Assembly (NCBI GenBank): GCA_030627905.1 | Contig: DAOVRZ010000009.1 | Coordinates: 15,440 to 79,439 of the forward strand | DNA: 64,000 nt | Direction: 5' to 3' | Source of the DNA: JAGMES01 sp023128035 | GTDB taxonomy: Bacteria; Bacillota; Halanaerobiia; DY22613 | Shown: positions 43,850-53,340 of the stretch, in pieces | Position numbering within the stretch: the first letter of the stretch is position 1 | How the letters are laid out: each line of letters starts with the position of its first letter | Program-made: the position numbers and the translations under genes | Notes under the pieces: model-generated | What the model saw: the letters and a program-made list of their open reading frames with translations, nothing else | Database searches by the model: none | What the model was told of the DNA's origin: nothing

Positions 43850-44734
43850 CTAAAATCTCCTTTCCAGCTCTTTCTCCTGAATCTCTTTCAAAAAGGTTAG
43901 ATAATTTTCATAACGATTTTTATTTATTTTGCCTTCTTCCACCATTTTTATTATTGCACACTTGGGCTCATGATCATGCGTACAATTCTGATATCTACAT
44001 TGCCCAATATAGCTAACCATCTCTGGAAATAGATAAGGTAATTCCTCTGGAGTCAAGAATTCCATATCAAAAAAACTAAAGCCTGGAGAATCTGCCACCA
44101 TACCACCCTGATCTAATGGTAAAAGTTCAACATGCCGTGTAGTATGAGTACCCCTTTGGATCTTTTCACTTAACTCTCCAGTCTGCAATTTTAAGCCAGG
44201 TTGTACAATGTTTAACAGAGCAGACTTTCCAACACCTGAAGCACCTGCAAAAACAGATATCCGATCTTTTAAAAGATTTTTTAATTCATCCATACCGTAT
44301 CCAGTTTTCGCACTACAATAGAAGATTTGATAACCTATTTCTTTATAGATTTTAAGCATCTCATGTGCCTCATCAATATCAACAAAATCAACTTTATTTA
44401 GACAAATTACCGTATGTAACTCTGATGCTTCAGCCATAATTAAAAACTGATCCAAAAGCTTATAATGGAAATCAGGATTTTTTGCTGCAAAAGTGATAAT
44501 CACCTGCTCAACATTGGCTACCGCAGGTCTGGTTAATAGAGTTTTCCTGGGCTTGATTTCCTCGATTATCCCAGAATTTGCACCTAAATCTTCAAAGACT
44601 ACCTGATCACCTGGTATTGCATTCTTCCGTTCTTTTTTAAATCGACCACGAAGTTTACATTCAAAAAGTTCTCCTTCTTCATCCTTGACATAATAAAAGC
44701 TACTATATGCTTTGATGACAATACCTGATTTCAT
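43850..44734 (-). CDS. rsgA: Ribosome biogenesis GTPase RsgA
   Basis: A circularly permuted GTPase that checks 30S subunit maturation. An N-terminal OB-fold is followed by G4 (CLNKVDFVD), then G1 (GASGVGKSALLN) and G3 (DSPGF), and a C-terminal zinc knuckle CRYQNCTHDHEPKC. Length 294 aa is typical. It lies 63 bp after pknB, the space being filled by a small palindromic repeat. Confidence 0.96.
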   Translation of the reverse strand: MKSGIVIKAYSSFYYVKDEEGELFECKLRGRFKKERKNAIPGDQVVFEDLGANSGIIEEIKPRKTLLTRPAVANVEQVIITFAAKNPDFHYKLLDQFLIMAEASELHTVICLNKVDFVDIDEAHEMLKIYKEIGYQIFYCSAKTGYGMDELKNLLKDRISVFAGASGVGKSALLNIVQPGLKLQTGELSEKIQRGTHTTRHVELLPLDQGGMVADSPGFSFFDMEFLTPEELPYLFPEMVSYIGQCRYQNCTHDHEPKCAIIKMVEEGKINKNRYENYLTFLKEIQEKELERRF

Positions 44735-44752
44735 AATAACCCCCTAATTGAG

Positions 44753-44802
44753 TTTAACAATTTTCGGAAGGAGCAATAACCCCTTCCGAGAATATTGTTA
44801 AA
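44753..44802. repeat. Short MITE-like palindrome (50 bp), copy 3
   Basis: TTTAACAATTTTCGGAAGG and CCTTCCGAGAATATTGTTAAA face each other with a 10-nt centre. The right end supplies the pknB stop codon (44798-44800). It may be the collapsed form of the 114-bp element at 12704 and will form a strong RNA hairpin between pknB and rsgA. Confidence 0.7.
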
Positions 44803-46726
44803 AACCTATTCTACTTTCTTCAATCAATTCTCCATTGTTATATACCTGAAGTAATGCCTGACCAACAGTGTGAATATTTTTAATAGAAAATCTATCATCC
44901 GGGTGATGCATTTTATCATAAATAATTTCACGACCATTATCATCTTCCACTACAACTTGAATTTGCTGTTCATATGGCCCAGGAAATACAGTAACATCTA
45001 CATTGAAGGAATTGACAGCTAAACCTTTAGGATTTCTTAGCCCTGTACTTACTTTTAGATTAATTGGAGTTCCTTCTGAAATCCGTGTACCAGGCGCTAC
45101 ACCCTGCTCTGTAACTTTACCTTCTTTAAAACGGTTTGATTCTTCTGCGATAATCTCACCAACGACAAAATTCTCTTCCAGAATCCTACGTTCGGCTTCA
45201 TCTTGAGTCAGTCCGATTAAATTAGGAATATTACCCATCATAGGTTCTGGCCCTTTGCTGTAAACTAAATCCACAAAAGAGCCGCTCTTTAGTTCAGTAT
45301 TTGCAACAGGACTCTGTGTCATGATTTCACCTTTGGGAATCTTCGACGTATATTGATATTCTACCTTTCCAAGAACCAAATCTGCTTCATGCAATGCAAT
45401 AGGAACTTCCCTATCATCTTTTCCAATCAGATTAGGAACCCTGGTCATTGTAGCACCTTTACTTAAAGTCAAATTAATAACTCGATTTTTCTTTACTTCT
45501 TTCCCATCATCAACCTCTTGGGAGACTACATGATCAGCAGGTATTTCTGGACTAGATACCTGAAACTCACTAAATTTTACCCTTAAACCTTTCCGTTTTG
45601 CAGTAAAATCGGCTTCTTCTCGACTTAAACCCACAAAATCAGGTACAATCACAGTAGGTACACGGGTATATTTATCTAATGCCCATAATCCACCTACTCC
45701 TAAAAGAATGAAAGTAACTATCAGAATTAATAAAGGTTTAACTATCCTTTCAAGAAAACTTCTTTCTTGAACTTCTTTGGGTTCCTTACGTTCAGAACCC
45801 TTTTTGGATCTTGAACGTTTTTCACGAACAGGAGCCATCACTTGAGTCTGATCATTGTCTGCTATTAGTTTTTCCTTTTTCTGAGTATTAGTTTCAAAAG
45901 ATTTCGCCATCCCTCTTAATGCCCGAAGCATCTCAGAAGCATCTTGAAAACGTTGATTTGATTCTTTTGCTAAAGCTTTCATAATAAGAGCATCGACCCG
46001 TTTTGGTAACTTTCGATTACGCTCACTAGGCATTTGTGGTTCCTCATTAATATGCTTTAAGGCAACAGAAATAGGACTATCTGCTTTAAAAGGAACTTGT
46101 CCAGTTAGCATCTCATATAAAACGACACCAAGTGAATAAATATCTGAACTGGAATCTATAGTACCACCTTTTGCCTGTTCTGGTGAAAAATAATGTGCTG
46201 TTCCTATTACTGTTTCAGTCTGGGCCAGCGTTGCCGAATTCATTGCCCGCGCAATTCCAAAATCAGTAACTTTAACTCCACCCTCTTTAGTAATTATAAT
46301 ATTGTGTGGTTTGATATCACAATGAATAATATGATTCCGATGTGCTACTACTAAAGCTTCACATATTTGACTGGCTATATTAAATGCTTCATATGGAGGT
46401 AGTATTTTTTTATCCGTATGAGATCTTTTAATCTTCTCATGAAGATTCTCACCCTGAATATTTTCCATCACAAGGTATTGAATATTATTATCTTGACCAA
46501 TATCATAAATATTAACAATATTAGGATGTGAAAGACTGGCCACTGCTTTGGCCTCTCGATGAAAACGTCGTACAAAATCATGGTCAGAAACCAACTGGGG
46601 GCGCAAAATCTTTACAGCAACCCAGCGATCAAGAAACTGGTCTTTTGCTTTATAGACCAGTGCCATCCCACCCTCGCCTATTAATTCTTTTAACTCATAT
46701 CTGTTATTTAAAACTTTTCCAATCAT
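44798..46726 (-). CDS. pknB: PASTA-domain serine/threonine kinase (PrkC/PknB/Stk1)
   Basis: A membrane receptor kinase that senses muropeptides or lipid II. The kinase domain (about 1-270) has GEGGMALVYKA, Lys in AVKILRP, HCDIKPHN and VTDFGIARA. A single membrane helix is near residues 327-347 (LLILIVTFILLGVGGLWAL), followed by three PASTA repeats (each starting near VPDFVGL, VPNLIGK, IPNLIGL) and a 70-residue extracellular tail. It is paired with the phosphatase gene stp 18 bp upstream. The C-terminal IGF-stop junction is formed by a repeat insertion. Confidence 0.96.
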   Translation of the reverse strand: MIGKVLNNRYELKELIGEGGMALVYKAKDQFLDRWVAVKILRPQLVSDHDFVRRFHREAKAVASLSHPNIVNIYDIGQDNNIQYLVMENIQGENLHEKIKRSHTDKKILPPYEAFNIASQICEALVVAHRNHIIHCDIKPHNIIITKEGGVKVTDFGIARAMNSATLAQTETVIGTAHYFSPEQAKGGTIDSSSDIYSLGVVLYEMLTGQVPFKADSPISVALKHINEEPQMPSERNRKLPKRVDALIMKALAKESNQRFQDASEMLRALRGMAKSFETNTQKKEKLIADNDQTQVMAPVREKRSRSKKGSERKEPKEVQERSFLERIVKPLLILIVTFILLGVGGLWALDKYTRVPTVIVPDFVGLSREEADFTAKRKGLRVKFSEFQVSSPEIPADHVVSQEVDDGKEVKKNRVINLTLSKGATMTRVPNLIGKDDREVPIALHEADLVLGKVEYQYTSKIPKGEIMTQSPVANTELKSGSFVDLVYSKGPEPMMGNIPNLIGLTQDEAERRILEENFVVGEIIAEESNRFKEGKVTEQGVAPGTRISEGTPINLKVSTGLRNPKGLAVNSFNVDVTVFPGPYEQQIQVVVEDDNGREIIYDKMHHPDDRFSIKNIHTVGQALLQVYNNGELIEESRIGF

Positions 46727-46744
46727 TCAAGCCACCACCTTGTT

Positions 46745-47461
46745 TCAGCTATTGGCAACGGGCTGAATCAGAACAACTGTTATATTATCCTGACCACCAT
46801 TATTATTTGCAGTGTCCACTAAACTTTCAGCTTTCTCCTGTAAAGAACCATCACGCTCTAGAAGCGTTACAATCTCTTCATCAGTTAACATATCATTTAA
46901 ACCATCAGAACACAAAATTATTATATCAGAACTTTCCAATGAAAAGCAATTCATTTCAACATTTAATTCATTACCAGAACCTAAAGCTTGGAGTAGTAAA
47001 TTTTTATGGGGATGATGAAATGCTTCTTCTTCAGTAATTTGCTCCTGTTTTAAAAGTTCATTGACAAGAGAATGATCAGTAGTAATCTGTAATAACTCAT
47101 TATTTCTATATAAATATGCTCGACTATCACCAACATGTCCAATATAAAGCAAATTATCTTTAATGACAGCACTGGTCAAAGTTGTCCCCATACCCTTACA
47201 ATTTTCGTCCTCTTGTTGTTTAGTATAAATACGTTGATCGCCTTCCAAAATCAGATCAGTTAACATTTTCCTAATATCTTCTTTTTGGCCCTGATATTGA
47301 CGAAATACATCAATAGCCATAGCACTAGCAACTTCCCCTGCTAAATGACCTCCCATTCCATCAGCGATCGCAAAAATTGGTAAATCACCCTCCAATATCA
47401 AATAACTATCTTCATTAATCTCTCTAACTTTTCCCAGATCACTCTTTACTCCATACTCCAT
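46745..47461 (-). CDS. stp: PP2C-type protein phosphatase (Stp/PrpC)
   Basis: Dephosphorylates targets of PknB. PPM motifs are intact: EINEDSY, IFAIADGMGGHLAGEVAS (metal Asp), VGDSRAYLYR, CSDGLNDML and GGQDNITVVLI. ATG 47461 (MEYGVKSDLG) is preferred, with GAGGTGG upstream; a GTG start at 47470 is unnecessary. It lies between the FHA gene (10 bp) and pknB (18 bp). Confidence 0.95.
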   Translation of the reverse strand: MEYGVKSDLGKVREINEDSYLILEGDLPIFAIADGMGGHLAGEVASAMAIDVFRQYQGQKEDIRKMLTDLILEGDQRIYTKQQEDENCKGMGTTLTSAVIKDNLLYIGHVGDSRAYLYRNNELLQITTDHSLVNELLKQEQITEEEAFHHPHKNLLLQALGSGNELNVEMNCFSLESSDIIILCSDGLNDMLTDEEIVTLLERDGSLQEKAESLVDTANNNGGQDNITVVLIQPVANS

Positions 47462-47471
47462 CAAAACCACC

Positions 47472-47948
47472 TCATCTTAATCGAAATTTCATTAACGTTG
47501 AACCAATTAAAATCTCATCATGAGATTTTAATTGACTCTTCTTAATCCTCTGACCATTAATGAATACTCCATTGGTACTTTCTAAATCTTCAATCTGCCA
47601 CTCTCCCTGAAAAATGATTCTTGCATGATAACGAGAAACATTGGGATCATTAATAAATATCTGATTATCCTCTCTTCTTCCAAAAGAAATAATTTTACCT
47701 TGTAATGTATATTTTATACCAGCATCATTACCCTCTAAAACTTCAATAATTGGGAGATCATTACGTTTATTTTTAAAAACAATCGTGGTATTTTCATCTG
47801 CATCATCGATAACTTGTAACTTCTTAAAAATAACAGTATTATGCTGATCTTTAGTTGTATCACTTTCTCCACTAGAAGAACTTTTAATTTCATTCTTCGT
47901 GCTTTCTTTTAAGCCCAACCTTCCAAGTAAGTTACGCATAAAGCTCAT
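47472..47948 (-). CDS. FHA-domain protein (158 aa)
   Basis: A phosphothreonine-binding FHA domain occupies residues 75-158: ISFGRREDNQIFINDPNVSR, HARI, and the STNGVFINGQRI loop. The N-terminal 70 residues are charged and disordered, with two similar NTVIFKKLQ / NTTIVFKNKR segments whose threonines could be PknB targets. It overlaps rlmN by 4 bp. A FHA partner in the rlmN-stp-pknB cluster suggests a substrate or adaptor of the kinase. Confidence 0.88.
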   Translation of the reverse strand: MSFMRNLLGRLGLKESTKNEIKSSSSGESDTTKDQHNTVIFKKLQVIDDADENTTIVFKNKRNDLPIIEVLEGNDAGIKYTLQGKIISFGRREDNQIFINDPNVSRYHARIIFQGEWQIEDLESTNGVFINGQRIKKSQLKSHDEILIGSTLMKFRLR

Positions 47949-48988
47949 CGCTCCATCCCCAACTCACGAGATCTGAGTTGTCCACAAGCCGCTTCAATAT
48001 CAGTACCCCTTTCCTCTCTTAAGGTTGTCTCAATACCTTTGTTTTGCAAAATCTCTTGAAATTTTTTAATTTGACTACTATCAGGTCTATCAATACCAGT
48101 TTCACTAACTGGATTGATCGGAATCAAATTCACATGACAGAGAAGATTTTTCAATAAATTTGCCATCTTACTTGCATCTTTCTCTGTATCGTTCACTCCA
48201 GCCATTAAAGCATATTCAAAAGTTACTCGTCGGTTAGTGATCAAAGTATATTCTTTACAGACTTCAATCAATTGCTGAAGAGAATATTTTCGATTTATAG
48301 GCATGATCTGATCTCTTAACTCATCATTGGAAGCATGAAGAGAGATTGCAAGAACCAACTGCAAATTTTCCTTTGCAAGCTGACGAATCTCGGGAACCAA
48401 TCCACAAGTTGAAAGAGTAATCCGTCGAATTCCAATATTCAAACCTTCAGAATGATTGACTAATTGAATTGCCTTTAGAGAATTATTATAATTTGCTAAA
48501 GGCTCCCCCATTCCCATTAAAACTACATTCGTAATTTTCACATCAAGATCTCTTTGAACCACATATATCTGATCAAGCATCTCTGCTGGAGTTAAATTAC
48601 GAACTAATCCTCCTAAACCAGTGGCACAAAAAGTACAGCCCATTCCACACCCTACTTGACTAGAGATACAGACACTTTTTCGACCACCTGCATATGGAAG
48701 ATAAACACTTTCAATTGTTTCTCCATCTTTTAGACGAAAAAGATATTTAATCGTTCCATCTTTTGATTTCCTTCGAGTTACAGGAATCAATTCTTCAATG
48801 AAAGCTACTTCTTCTAACCGCTCCTGTAGTTTTTTCGAGATATTCTTCATATCCTTAAATGATATTACATTTTTTTGATGAATCCATTGAAAAATCTGTT
48901 TTGCCCGAAAAGCTTTCTCTCCTAGTTCTTCTATGCAAAAAGTTTTTAATTCATCTAGTGTCTTCGATTTAAGATCAATTTTTTCCAT
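47945..48988 (-). CDS. rlmN: Dual-specificity 23S rRNA/tRNA adenine-C2 methyltransferase
   Basis: A radical-SAM methyltransferase acting on A2503 and some tRNAs. The cluster motif CGMGCTFCATG, the VLMGMGEPLANY block and a C-terminal Cys in AACGQL (the methyl-carrier Cys) are present. Length 347 aa is normal. Part of the conserved fmt-rsmB-rlmN order. Confidence 0.97.
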   Translation of the reverse strand: MEKIDLKSKTLDELKTFCIEELGEKAFRAKQIFQWIHQKNVISFKDMKNISKKLQERLEEVAFIEELIPVTRRKSKDGTIKYLFRLKDGETIESVYLPYAGGRKSVCISSQVGCGMGCTFCATGLGGLVRNLTPAEMLDQIYVVQRDLDVKITNVVLMGMGEPLANYNNSLKAIQLVNHSEGLNIGIRRITLSTCGLVPEIRQLAKENLQLVLAISLHASNDELRDQIMPINRKYSLQQLIEVCKEYTLITNRRVTFEYALMAGVNDTEKDASKMANLLKNLLCHVNLIPINPVSETGIDRPDSSQIKKFQEILQNKGIETTLREERGTDIEAACGQLRSRELGMER

Positions 48989-49005
48989 TTAAGTCAAAAC
49001 CTTTC

Positions 49006-50364
49006 CTATTTCAATTTTCGGAAAGCAGCAATAAAAAAACCTTCTGTTTCGCTTATATGTGGTACTAATTCAAGATAAAGGGTGTCATATCCTGCTTCTG
49101 CTAAAATTTCTCTTTCTTCACCAGGTAAAAGATGGCGTAAATCTAACAATTCTATACCTTCCATCTTCAGTGCTTCATCAATCACTCTTTGATTTTCATC
49201 CAAGGATATGGTACAGGTACTATAAACCATAATTCCACCTGGCTTTAATAGACTAAAACCTTTTTCAAAAAGTTTTTTCTGTAATTTAGCCAATTCTTGA
49301 ATCTCTTCTGGCTTTTTAAACCAGCGAATTTCAGGCTTTTGAGCCAATAGCCCCAGTCCAGAACAAGGAGCATCTAACAATACCCGATCAAACTGTTCAG
49401 GCTCCATTTCAAGAGAGTTAATATCTGCACAGAGGGTTTTAACATTAGTTACACCTAACCTTTGACAAATCTTTTCAATCAATTTGATCTTATGAGGATG
49501 AATATCAACCGCCAAAATTTCTCCCTCATTTTCCATTAATGCTGCCAGATGGGTTGTCTTACCTCCAGGGGCTGCACAAAGATCAATAACTTTCATTCCA
49601 GGTTCAACCTGGAGAGAATGTGCCGCTAACATAGAAGCCTGGCCTTGTACTGTAAAAAGTCCATCCTGAAATTCTTGTAAACGACTAAAACCTGCTGCGT
49701 TTTCCAAGATTAATCCTTCATATGGATAGGTGAGTAAAAAGATATCTAGACCATGTTTTTCGAAGAGATCATCAGCCAAAGTCGCTGGGTCAACTTTTAA
49801 AGTATTTGTGCGGATAGTTAATTCTGGAATCTGATTATTAGCTTTACAAAATTTTATAGTCTCTTCAATACCAAAACGCTCAATCCATTCTTTGACTAAC
49901 CATTCGGGATGCGAATAATATGTACTAATATGTTTTACAGGATGCGTTTTTAGATCAGGGAACTTCAGCTCTTTTAATCCTCTATCAATACCTCGTAACA
50001 CACCATTAATAAATTTAACGACTCCCTGATGATTATTTATTTTCGCCAATTCTACAGTAGAATGAACTGCAGCACGTACTGGAATCCGATCTAAAAATCT
50101 CATCTGATAAACACCAAGCCGAAGTAAATTCCGAACCTCTAAATCCAATTGTTCTACAGAACGTTTTGAGAATTGATTAATAATATAATCTAGATGATTA
50201 CGCATTCGCAAAATCCCATAGACCAATTCTGTTGCCAGTCCTCGATCCTGATCTTTTAAGTTCCCTTTTTGAATCTCCCGACTTAAACTTAAATTTGAAT
50301 AAGCGTTTTCATTTTCGACCTCAGTTAAAATTTTTAATGTTATCATGCGTGCTTGATCTTTCAC
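49006..50364 (-). CDS. rsmB: 16S rRNA (cytosine-967-C5)-methyltransferase
   Basis: An N-terminal NusB-like domain (1-140) and a Rossmann methyltransferase with VIDLCAAPGGKTTHLAALM, the catalytic DAPCSGLG and STCTISLDENQ motifs. Length 452 aa is typical. Start 50364 is in the context GTGAAAGATCAAG with GGAGTGAC upstream, so the first codon may be GTG. It lies 81 bp from the metallopeptidase gene, with a small inverted repeat in the space. Confidence 0.96.
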   Translation of the reverse strand: MKDQARMITLKILTEVENENAYSNLSLSREIQKGNLKDQDRGLATELVYGILRMRNHLDYIINQFSKRSVEQLDLEVRNLLRLGVYQMRFLDRIPVRAAVHSTVELAKINNHQGVVKFINGVLRGIDRGLKELKFPDLKTHPVKHISTYYSHPEWLVKEWIERFGIEETIKFCKANNQIPELTIRTNTLKVDPATLADDLFEKHGLDIFLLTYPYEGLILENAAGFSRLQEFQDGLFTVQGQASMLAAHSLQVEPGMKVIDLCAAPGGKTTHLAALMENEGEILAVDIHPHKIKLIEKICQRLGVTNVKTLCADINSLEMEPEQFDRVLLDAPCSGLGLLAQKPEIRWFKKPEEIQELAKLQKKLFEKGFSLLKPGGIMVYSTCTISLDENQRVIDEALKMEGIELLDLRHLLPGEEREILAEAGYDTLYLELVPHISETEGFFIAAFRKLK

Positions 50365-50391
50365 TTTTTGTCACTCCTTCAGATGTGAAGT

Positions 50392-50434
50392 AAGAAGTCA
50401 GAACTCGGAAAATTTGATTCCAACTTCTGACTTC
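50392..50434. repeat. Small inverted repeat in intergenic space
   Basis: AGAAGTCAGAA and its complement TTCTGACTTCT are separated by 21 nt. Similar GAAGTCAGAAG-type palindromes are common intergenic repeats in Firmicutes; here it may stabilise the operon mRNA. No U-run follows. Confidence 0.45.
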
Positions 50435-50445
50435 TAATTATTCTA

Positions 50446-51150
50446 TCAATCTCTATCACGAGTCATACCGAACATTGCCAAAAGACGGAGTAATTGAGCG
50501 ATCGCCATCAGTGTTGCTGCGACATAAGTTAAAGCAGCAGCGTTCAACACTTTTCGTGTTGGTGGTAACTCTTCTCTTCTCAAATATCCACCGGTCTCCA
50601 AAATAGCCATTGCTCTTGAGCTTGCATTAAACTCAACAGGTAAAGTAGCTATCTGAAATAAAACAGCCGCAGTATAAATAAGAATTCCTAATAAAATTAT
50701 ATTAGAACTTCTAAAAAAGAAAAATCCAAAAATCGCCAAGGGAATTCCCAAACGGGAACCAATATTAGCAACAGGAAAAATAGCAGTTCTTATTCCTAAA
50801 GGTGCATAATTTTCTGCATGTTGAATCGCATGACCTGTCTCATGAGCCGCTACTCCCAGTGCAGCTAATGAACGCCCCTCATAAACTTGTGGTGATAATC
50901 TTACTACTTCTTGTCTTGGATCATAATGATCACTTAATTGACCACCAACTCTTTCTACTTTTACATTTGTTAACCCTTTTTTTCTTAATATATCTCGTGC
51001 CACATCTGCACCGGTAAACCCTTGTGAATTCGGCACTTTCAAATATTGTGCAAAAGTAGACTTTACTTTGAATTGTGCCCACATAACCAATAAAATTGCT
51101 GGAAGGACAATAATCATTGTTGAATCAAAAAAATAAGGAAAATACATCAT
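50446..51150 (-). CDS. Membrane zinc metallopeptidase (Zn_peptidase_2/YugP family)
   Basis: ATG 51150 overlaps the stop of the preceding gene by 4 bp, with AGGAGGGG upstream, giving 234 residues; longer starts would add a tail read from the previous gene. HETGHAIQHAE holds the HExxH zinc motif between an N-terminal helix (TMIIVLPAILLVMWAQF) and two later helices. The family (PF04298) is uncharacterised in detail. Its place in the fmt-rsmB cluster recurs in Clostridia. Confidence 0.9.
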   Translation of the reverse strand: MMYFPYFFDSTMIIVLPAILLVMWAQFKVKSTFAQYLKVPNSQGFTGADVARDILRKKGLTNVKVERVGGQLSDHYDPRQEVVRLSPQVYEGRSLAALGVAAHETGHAIQHAENYAPLGIRTAIFPVANIGSRLGIPLAIFGFFFFRSSNIILLGILIYTAAVLFQIATLPVEFNASSRAMAILETGGYLRREELPPTRKVLNAAALTYVAATLMAIAQLLRLLAMFGMTRDRD

Positions 51151-51905
51151 ACACCCCTCCTGATAAATTGTAAAATCGCTTTTTCTACTTCCTTTGCATC
51201 CACCAGTGTATTCACACAAGGCCCCTCAGGACGAATGTTAAGCACTCCAGTCACAGGCAAAGGATAAGTATCCAGAATGCCACTTGCTAAGTCTCTTTCA
51301 CAAGCAACAGCCACTATCGCCCTAGGTCTGAGCTCCTTAACAACTTTACGAGCAAGAGTACCACCTGTTGCCACCGCCAAATGACAATTATACTTCTCCT
51401 TTAACTTCAAAAGATCATCAATAGGACAGCGTCCACATCGGCGACAGTTCTCTACATTGCTAGTTACTTTAAATTGACAATCAGTTTTTTGAATACAGTG
51501 TGGTAATAAAATTAATATTTCATCACCTTTAACCGAAATACCATTGATCCCTACTAAATGATTACTCACTTGAATAAAAGCTTTTTGTAAAACTTCTTTT
51601 GAAAAGCCCAAAACTTGACCAAAATTAAGTGCTATCGGAAATAAATATTCCACCGCCAGACGGGTCGGAAAAATTAACCAAGAGACGGGCTTCTCCATCA
51701 TCAGAGTTATCAAAATACTTCCAAACCCGAGTGAGAATATCAAAAATACACAAGATAACAAGACAGCTAGTACAGTCATAATCAGCCTGGTCATAGTTGT
51801 AAAACCCACAACCTGTAAATACCAGATAGCCCCAGCAACCAAGGCCATCCCTGTGAGAGCCAAAAAGAGTATGCTAATAAAAAAGCGTTCTTCTTTACTT
51901 CGCAT
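51147..51905 (-). CDS. DUF116 family membrane protein
   Basis: Two or three membrane helices at the N-terminus (residues 5-75), then a cytosolic domain with cysteines CQFKVT-type spacing and CRRCGRCPIDDLL, which suggests a metal or Fe-S site, and ATGGTLARKVVKELRPRAIVAVACERDL near the end. The function of DUF116 is unknown. I chose ATG 51905 (MRSKEERFF), with GGTGAAG 9 nt upstream and an 11-bp overlap with fmt, over ATG 51920. Confidence 0.88.
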   Translation of the reverse strand: MRSKEERFFISILFLALTGMALVAGAIWYLQVVGFTTMTRLIMTVLAVLLSCVFLIFSLGFGSILITLMMEKPVSWLIFPTRLAVEYLFPIALNFGQVLGFSKEVLQKAFIQVSNHLVGINGISVKGDEILILLPHCIQKTDCQFKVTSNVENCRRCGRCPIDDLLKLKEKYNCHLAVATGGTLARKVVKELRPRAIVAVACERDLASGILDTYPLPVTGVLNIRPEGPCVNTLVDAKEVEKAILQFIRRGV

Positions 51906-52839
51906 TTTCAAATACTTCACCTATATTAATTTTATGTCCATTGAGATAAGCTGTCGCAGGCATCCTCTTGCTATTCGCAGGTTGAATCTCTGTAAGCCAA
52001 ATTCCACCCTCTCCAGTTTGAACGAGAATTCCTTTTTCTAAATCAACACCCATAATCTGACCTGGTTGGCCAACTTTTAGGTTCTCTTCGCTACTTGTCA
52101 TCCAGACCTTAAAAACCTTTCCTTGATAAAAGGTATAAGTACCAGGCCATGGATTCATCCCACGAACAAGATTATAAATATTCTCAGCAGACTCACTCCA
52201 GTTGATCTCACACTCTTCTTTGGTTATCTTTTTAGCATAAGTTGCTTCATCATGGTTTTGTAAAATACGTGGGGCAGTTCCTTCTTTAATTTGGCGCAAA
52301 CTCTCAACAAGTAATCTACTTCCCACTACAGCCATCTTATCATGAAGTTCCCCCACAGTCATCTTGGAACCTATTTCAATTTCTTCTTTTAAAATCATAT
52401 CTCCTGTATCCCAGCCTTTATCCATATACATAATGGTGACTCCCGTTTTAGTTTCACCATTTGCAATCGCTCTATGTATTGGACTTGCACCCCGATATCG
52501 CGGTAATATGGAACCATGTACATTAATACAGCCATGTGGGGTCATGGTTAGCAATCTTTCTTTTAAAAGCTGACCATAGGCCACTACAATAATGGCATCC
52601 AGATTTAATGATTCTAATTCACTAAGAAAATCTGGATCATTTACATTTTTCGGTTGATAAACCTGCAAATCATACTTTAAAGCCAGTTCTTTGACAGGAG
52701 AAAAGGTCACTTTTTGACCTCTTCCCCGTTTTTTATCTGGTTGGGTTACGACTCCAACTACATTAACAAAATCTGCATCAATCAGACCTTGTAAAGATGT
52801 CGCTGCAAAGTCGGGTGTACCCATAAATACTACACGCAT
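51895..52839 (-). CDS. fmt: Methionyl-tRNA formyltransferase
   Basis: Formylates initiator Met-tRNA. MGTPDFAATSLQGL, the active-site INVHGSILPRYRGASPIHRAI with Asn and His, and the MDKGWDTGD loop are present, followed by the C-terminal OB-type domain. Length 314 aa is standard. It overlaps the DUF116 gene and follows def by 26 bp. Confidence 0.97.
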   Translation of the reverse strand: MRVVFMGTPDFAATSLQGLIDADFVNVVGVVTQPDKKRGRGQKVTFSPVKELALKYDLQVYQPKNVNDPDFLSELESLNLDAIIVVAYGQLLKERLLTMTPHGCINVHGSILPRYRGASPIHRAIANGETKTGVTIMYMDKGWDTGDMILKEEIEIGSKMTVGELHDKMAVVGSRLLVESLRQIKEGTAPRILQNHDEATYAKKITKEECEINWSESAENIYNLVRGMNPWPGTYTFYQGKVFKVWMTSSEENLKVGQPGQIMGVDLEKGILVQTGEGGIWLTEIQPANSKRMPATAYLNGHKINIGEVFENAK

Positions 52840-52865
52840 GCTACCAACTCCTTTTAGTATACGGA

Positions 52866-53318
52866 CTATTTGCGTCCGCGTGGAACTTTCCTATCGATAA
52901 ATAAAACTCCATCCAAATGATCTATCTCATGCTGTAAAGCCCGTGCTAAAAGTTCTACAGCTTTTATTTCAATCTCTTTTCCATTGATACCTAATCCGCG
53001 AACTTTAACATACATAGCCCTATCAACATCTTCTTGTTCACCAGGAACACTTAAACAGCCTTCTTCACCAATTTGCGAACCTTTGCGTTCAACAATCTCT
53101 GGATTTATCAAAGCATATGCCTCATCATCTACATCAACAACGATAATTCGTTGAGAAATTCCAATTTGAGGAGCTGCAAGCCCCACTCCAGGTGCATCAT
53201 ACATAGTTTCAAACATGTCTGCAATAAGTTTCTTAGTTTTTTCGGTAATCTCTGTCACTGTTTTAGCCTTTGTTCTTAATACTGGATCACCAATTCTTCT
53301 TATAGGAAAAATAGCCAC
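52866..53318 (-). CDS. def: Peptide deformylase
   Basis: Removes the formyl group from nascent proteins. Motifs GVGLAAPQIG, EEGCLSVPG (Cys ligand) and LQHEIDHLDG (HExxH) are intact. GTG 53318 (VAIFPIRRIGDP) has GGAGGTG 8 nt upstream and gives the normal 150 residues; a longer frame upstream reads over the priA end. Coupled with fmt. Confidence 0.96.
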   Translation of the reverse strand: MAIFPIRRIGDPVLRTKAKTVTEITEKTKKLIADMFETMYDAPGVGLAAPQIGISQRIIVVDVDDEAYALINPEIVERKGSQIGEEGCLSVPGEQEDVDRAMYVKVRGLGINGKEIEIKAVELLARALQHEIDHLDGVLFIDRKVPRGRK

Positions 53319-53340
53319 TTTAAAACACCTCCAAAAATTA

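Noticed and set aside
46528..47037. Plus-strand frame of 169 codons opposite pknB and stp
   Set aside because: Antisense to two conserved genes and without start signals.
50392..50434. Intrinsic terminator between the metallopeptidase and rsmB
   Set aside because: The stem is weak with a 21-nt loop and no U-run, and the flanking genes form one conserved operon.
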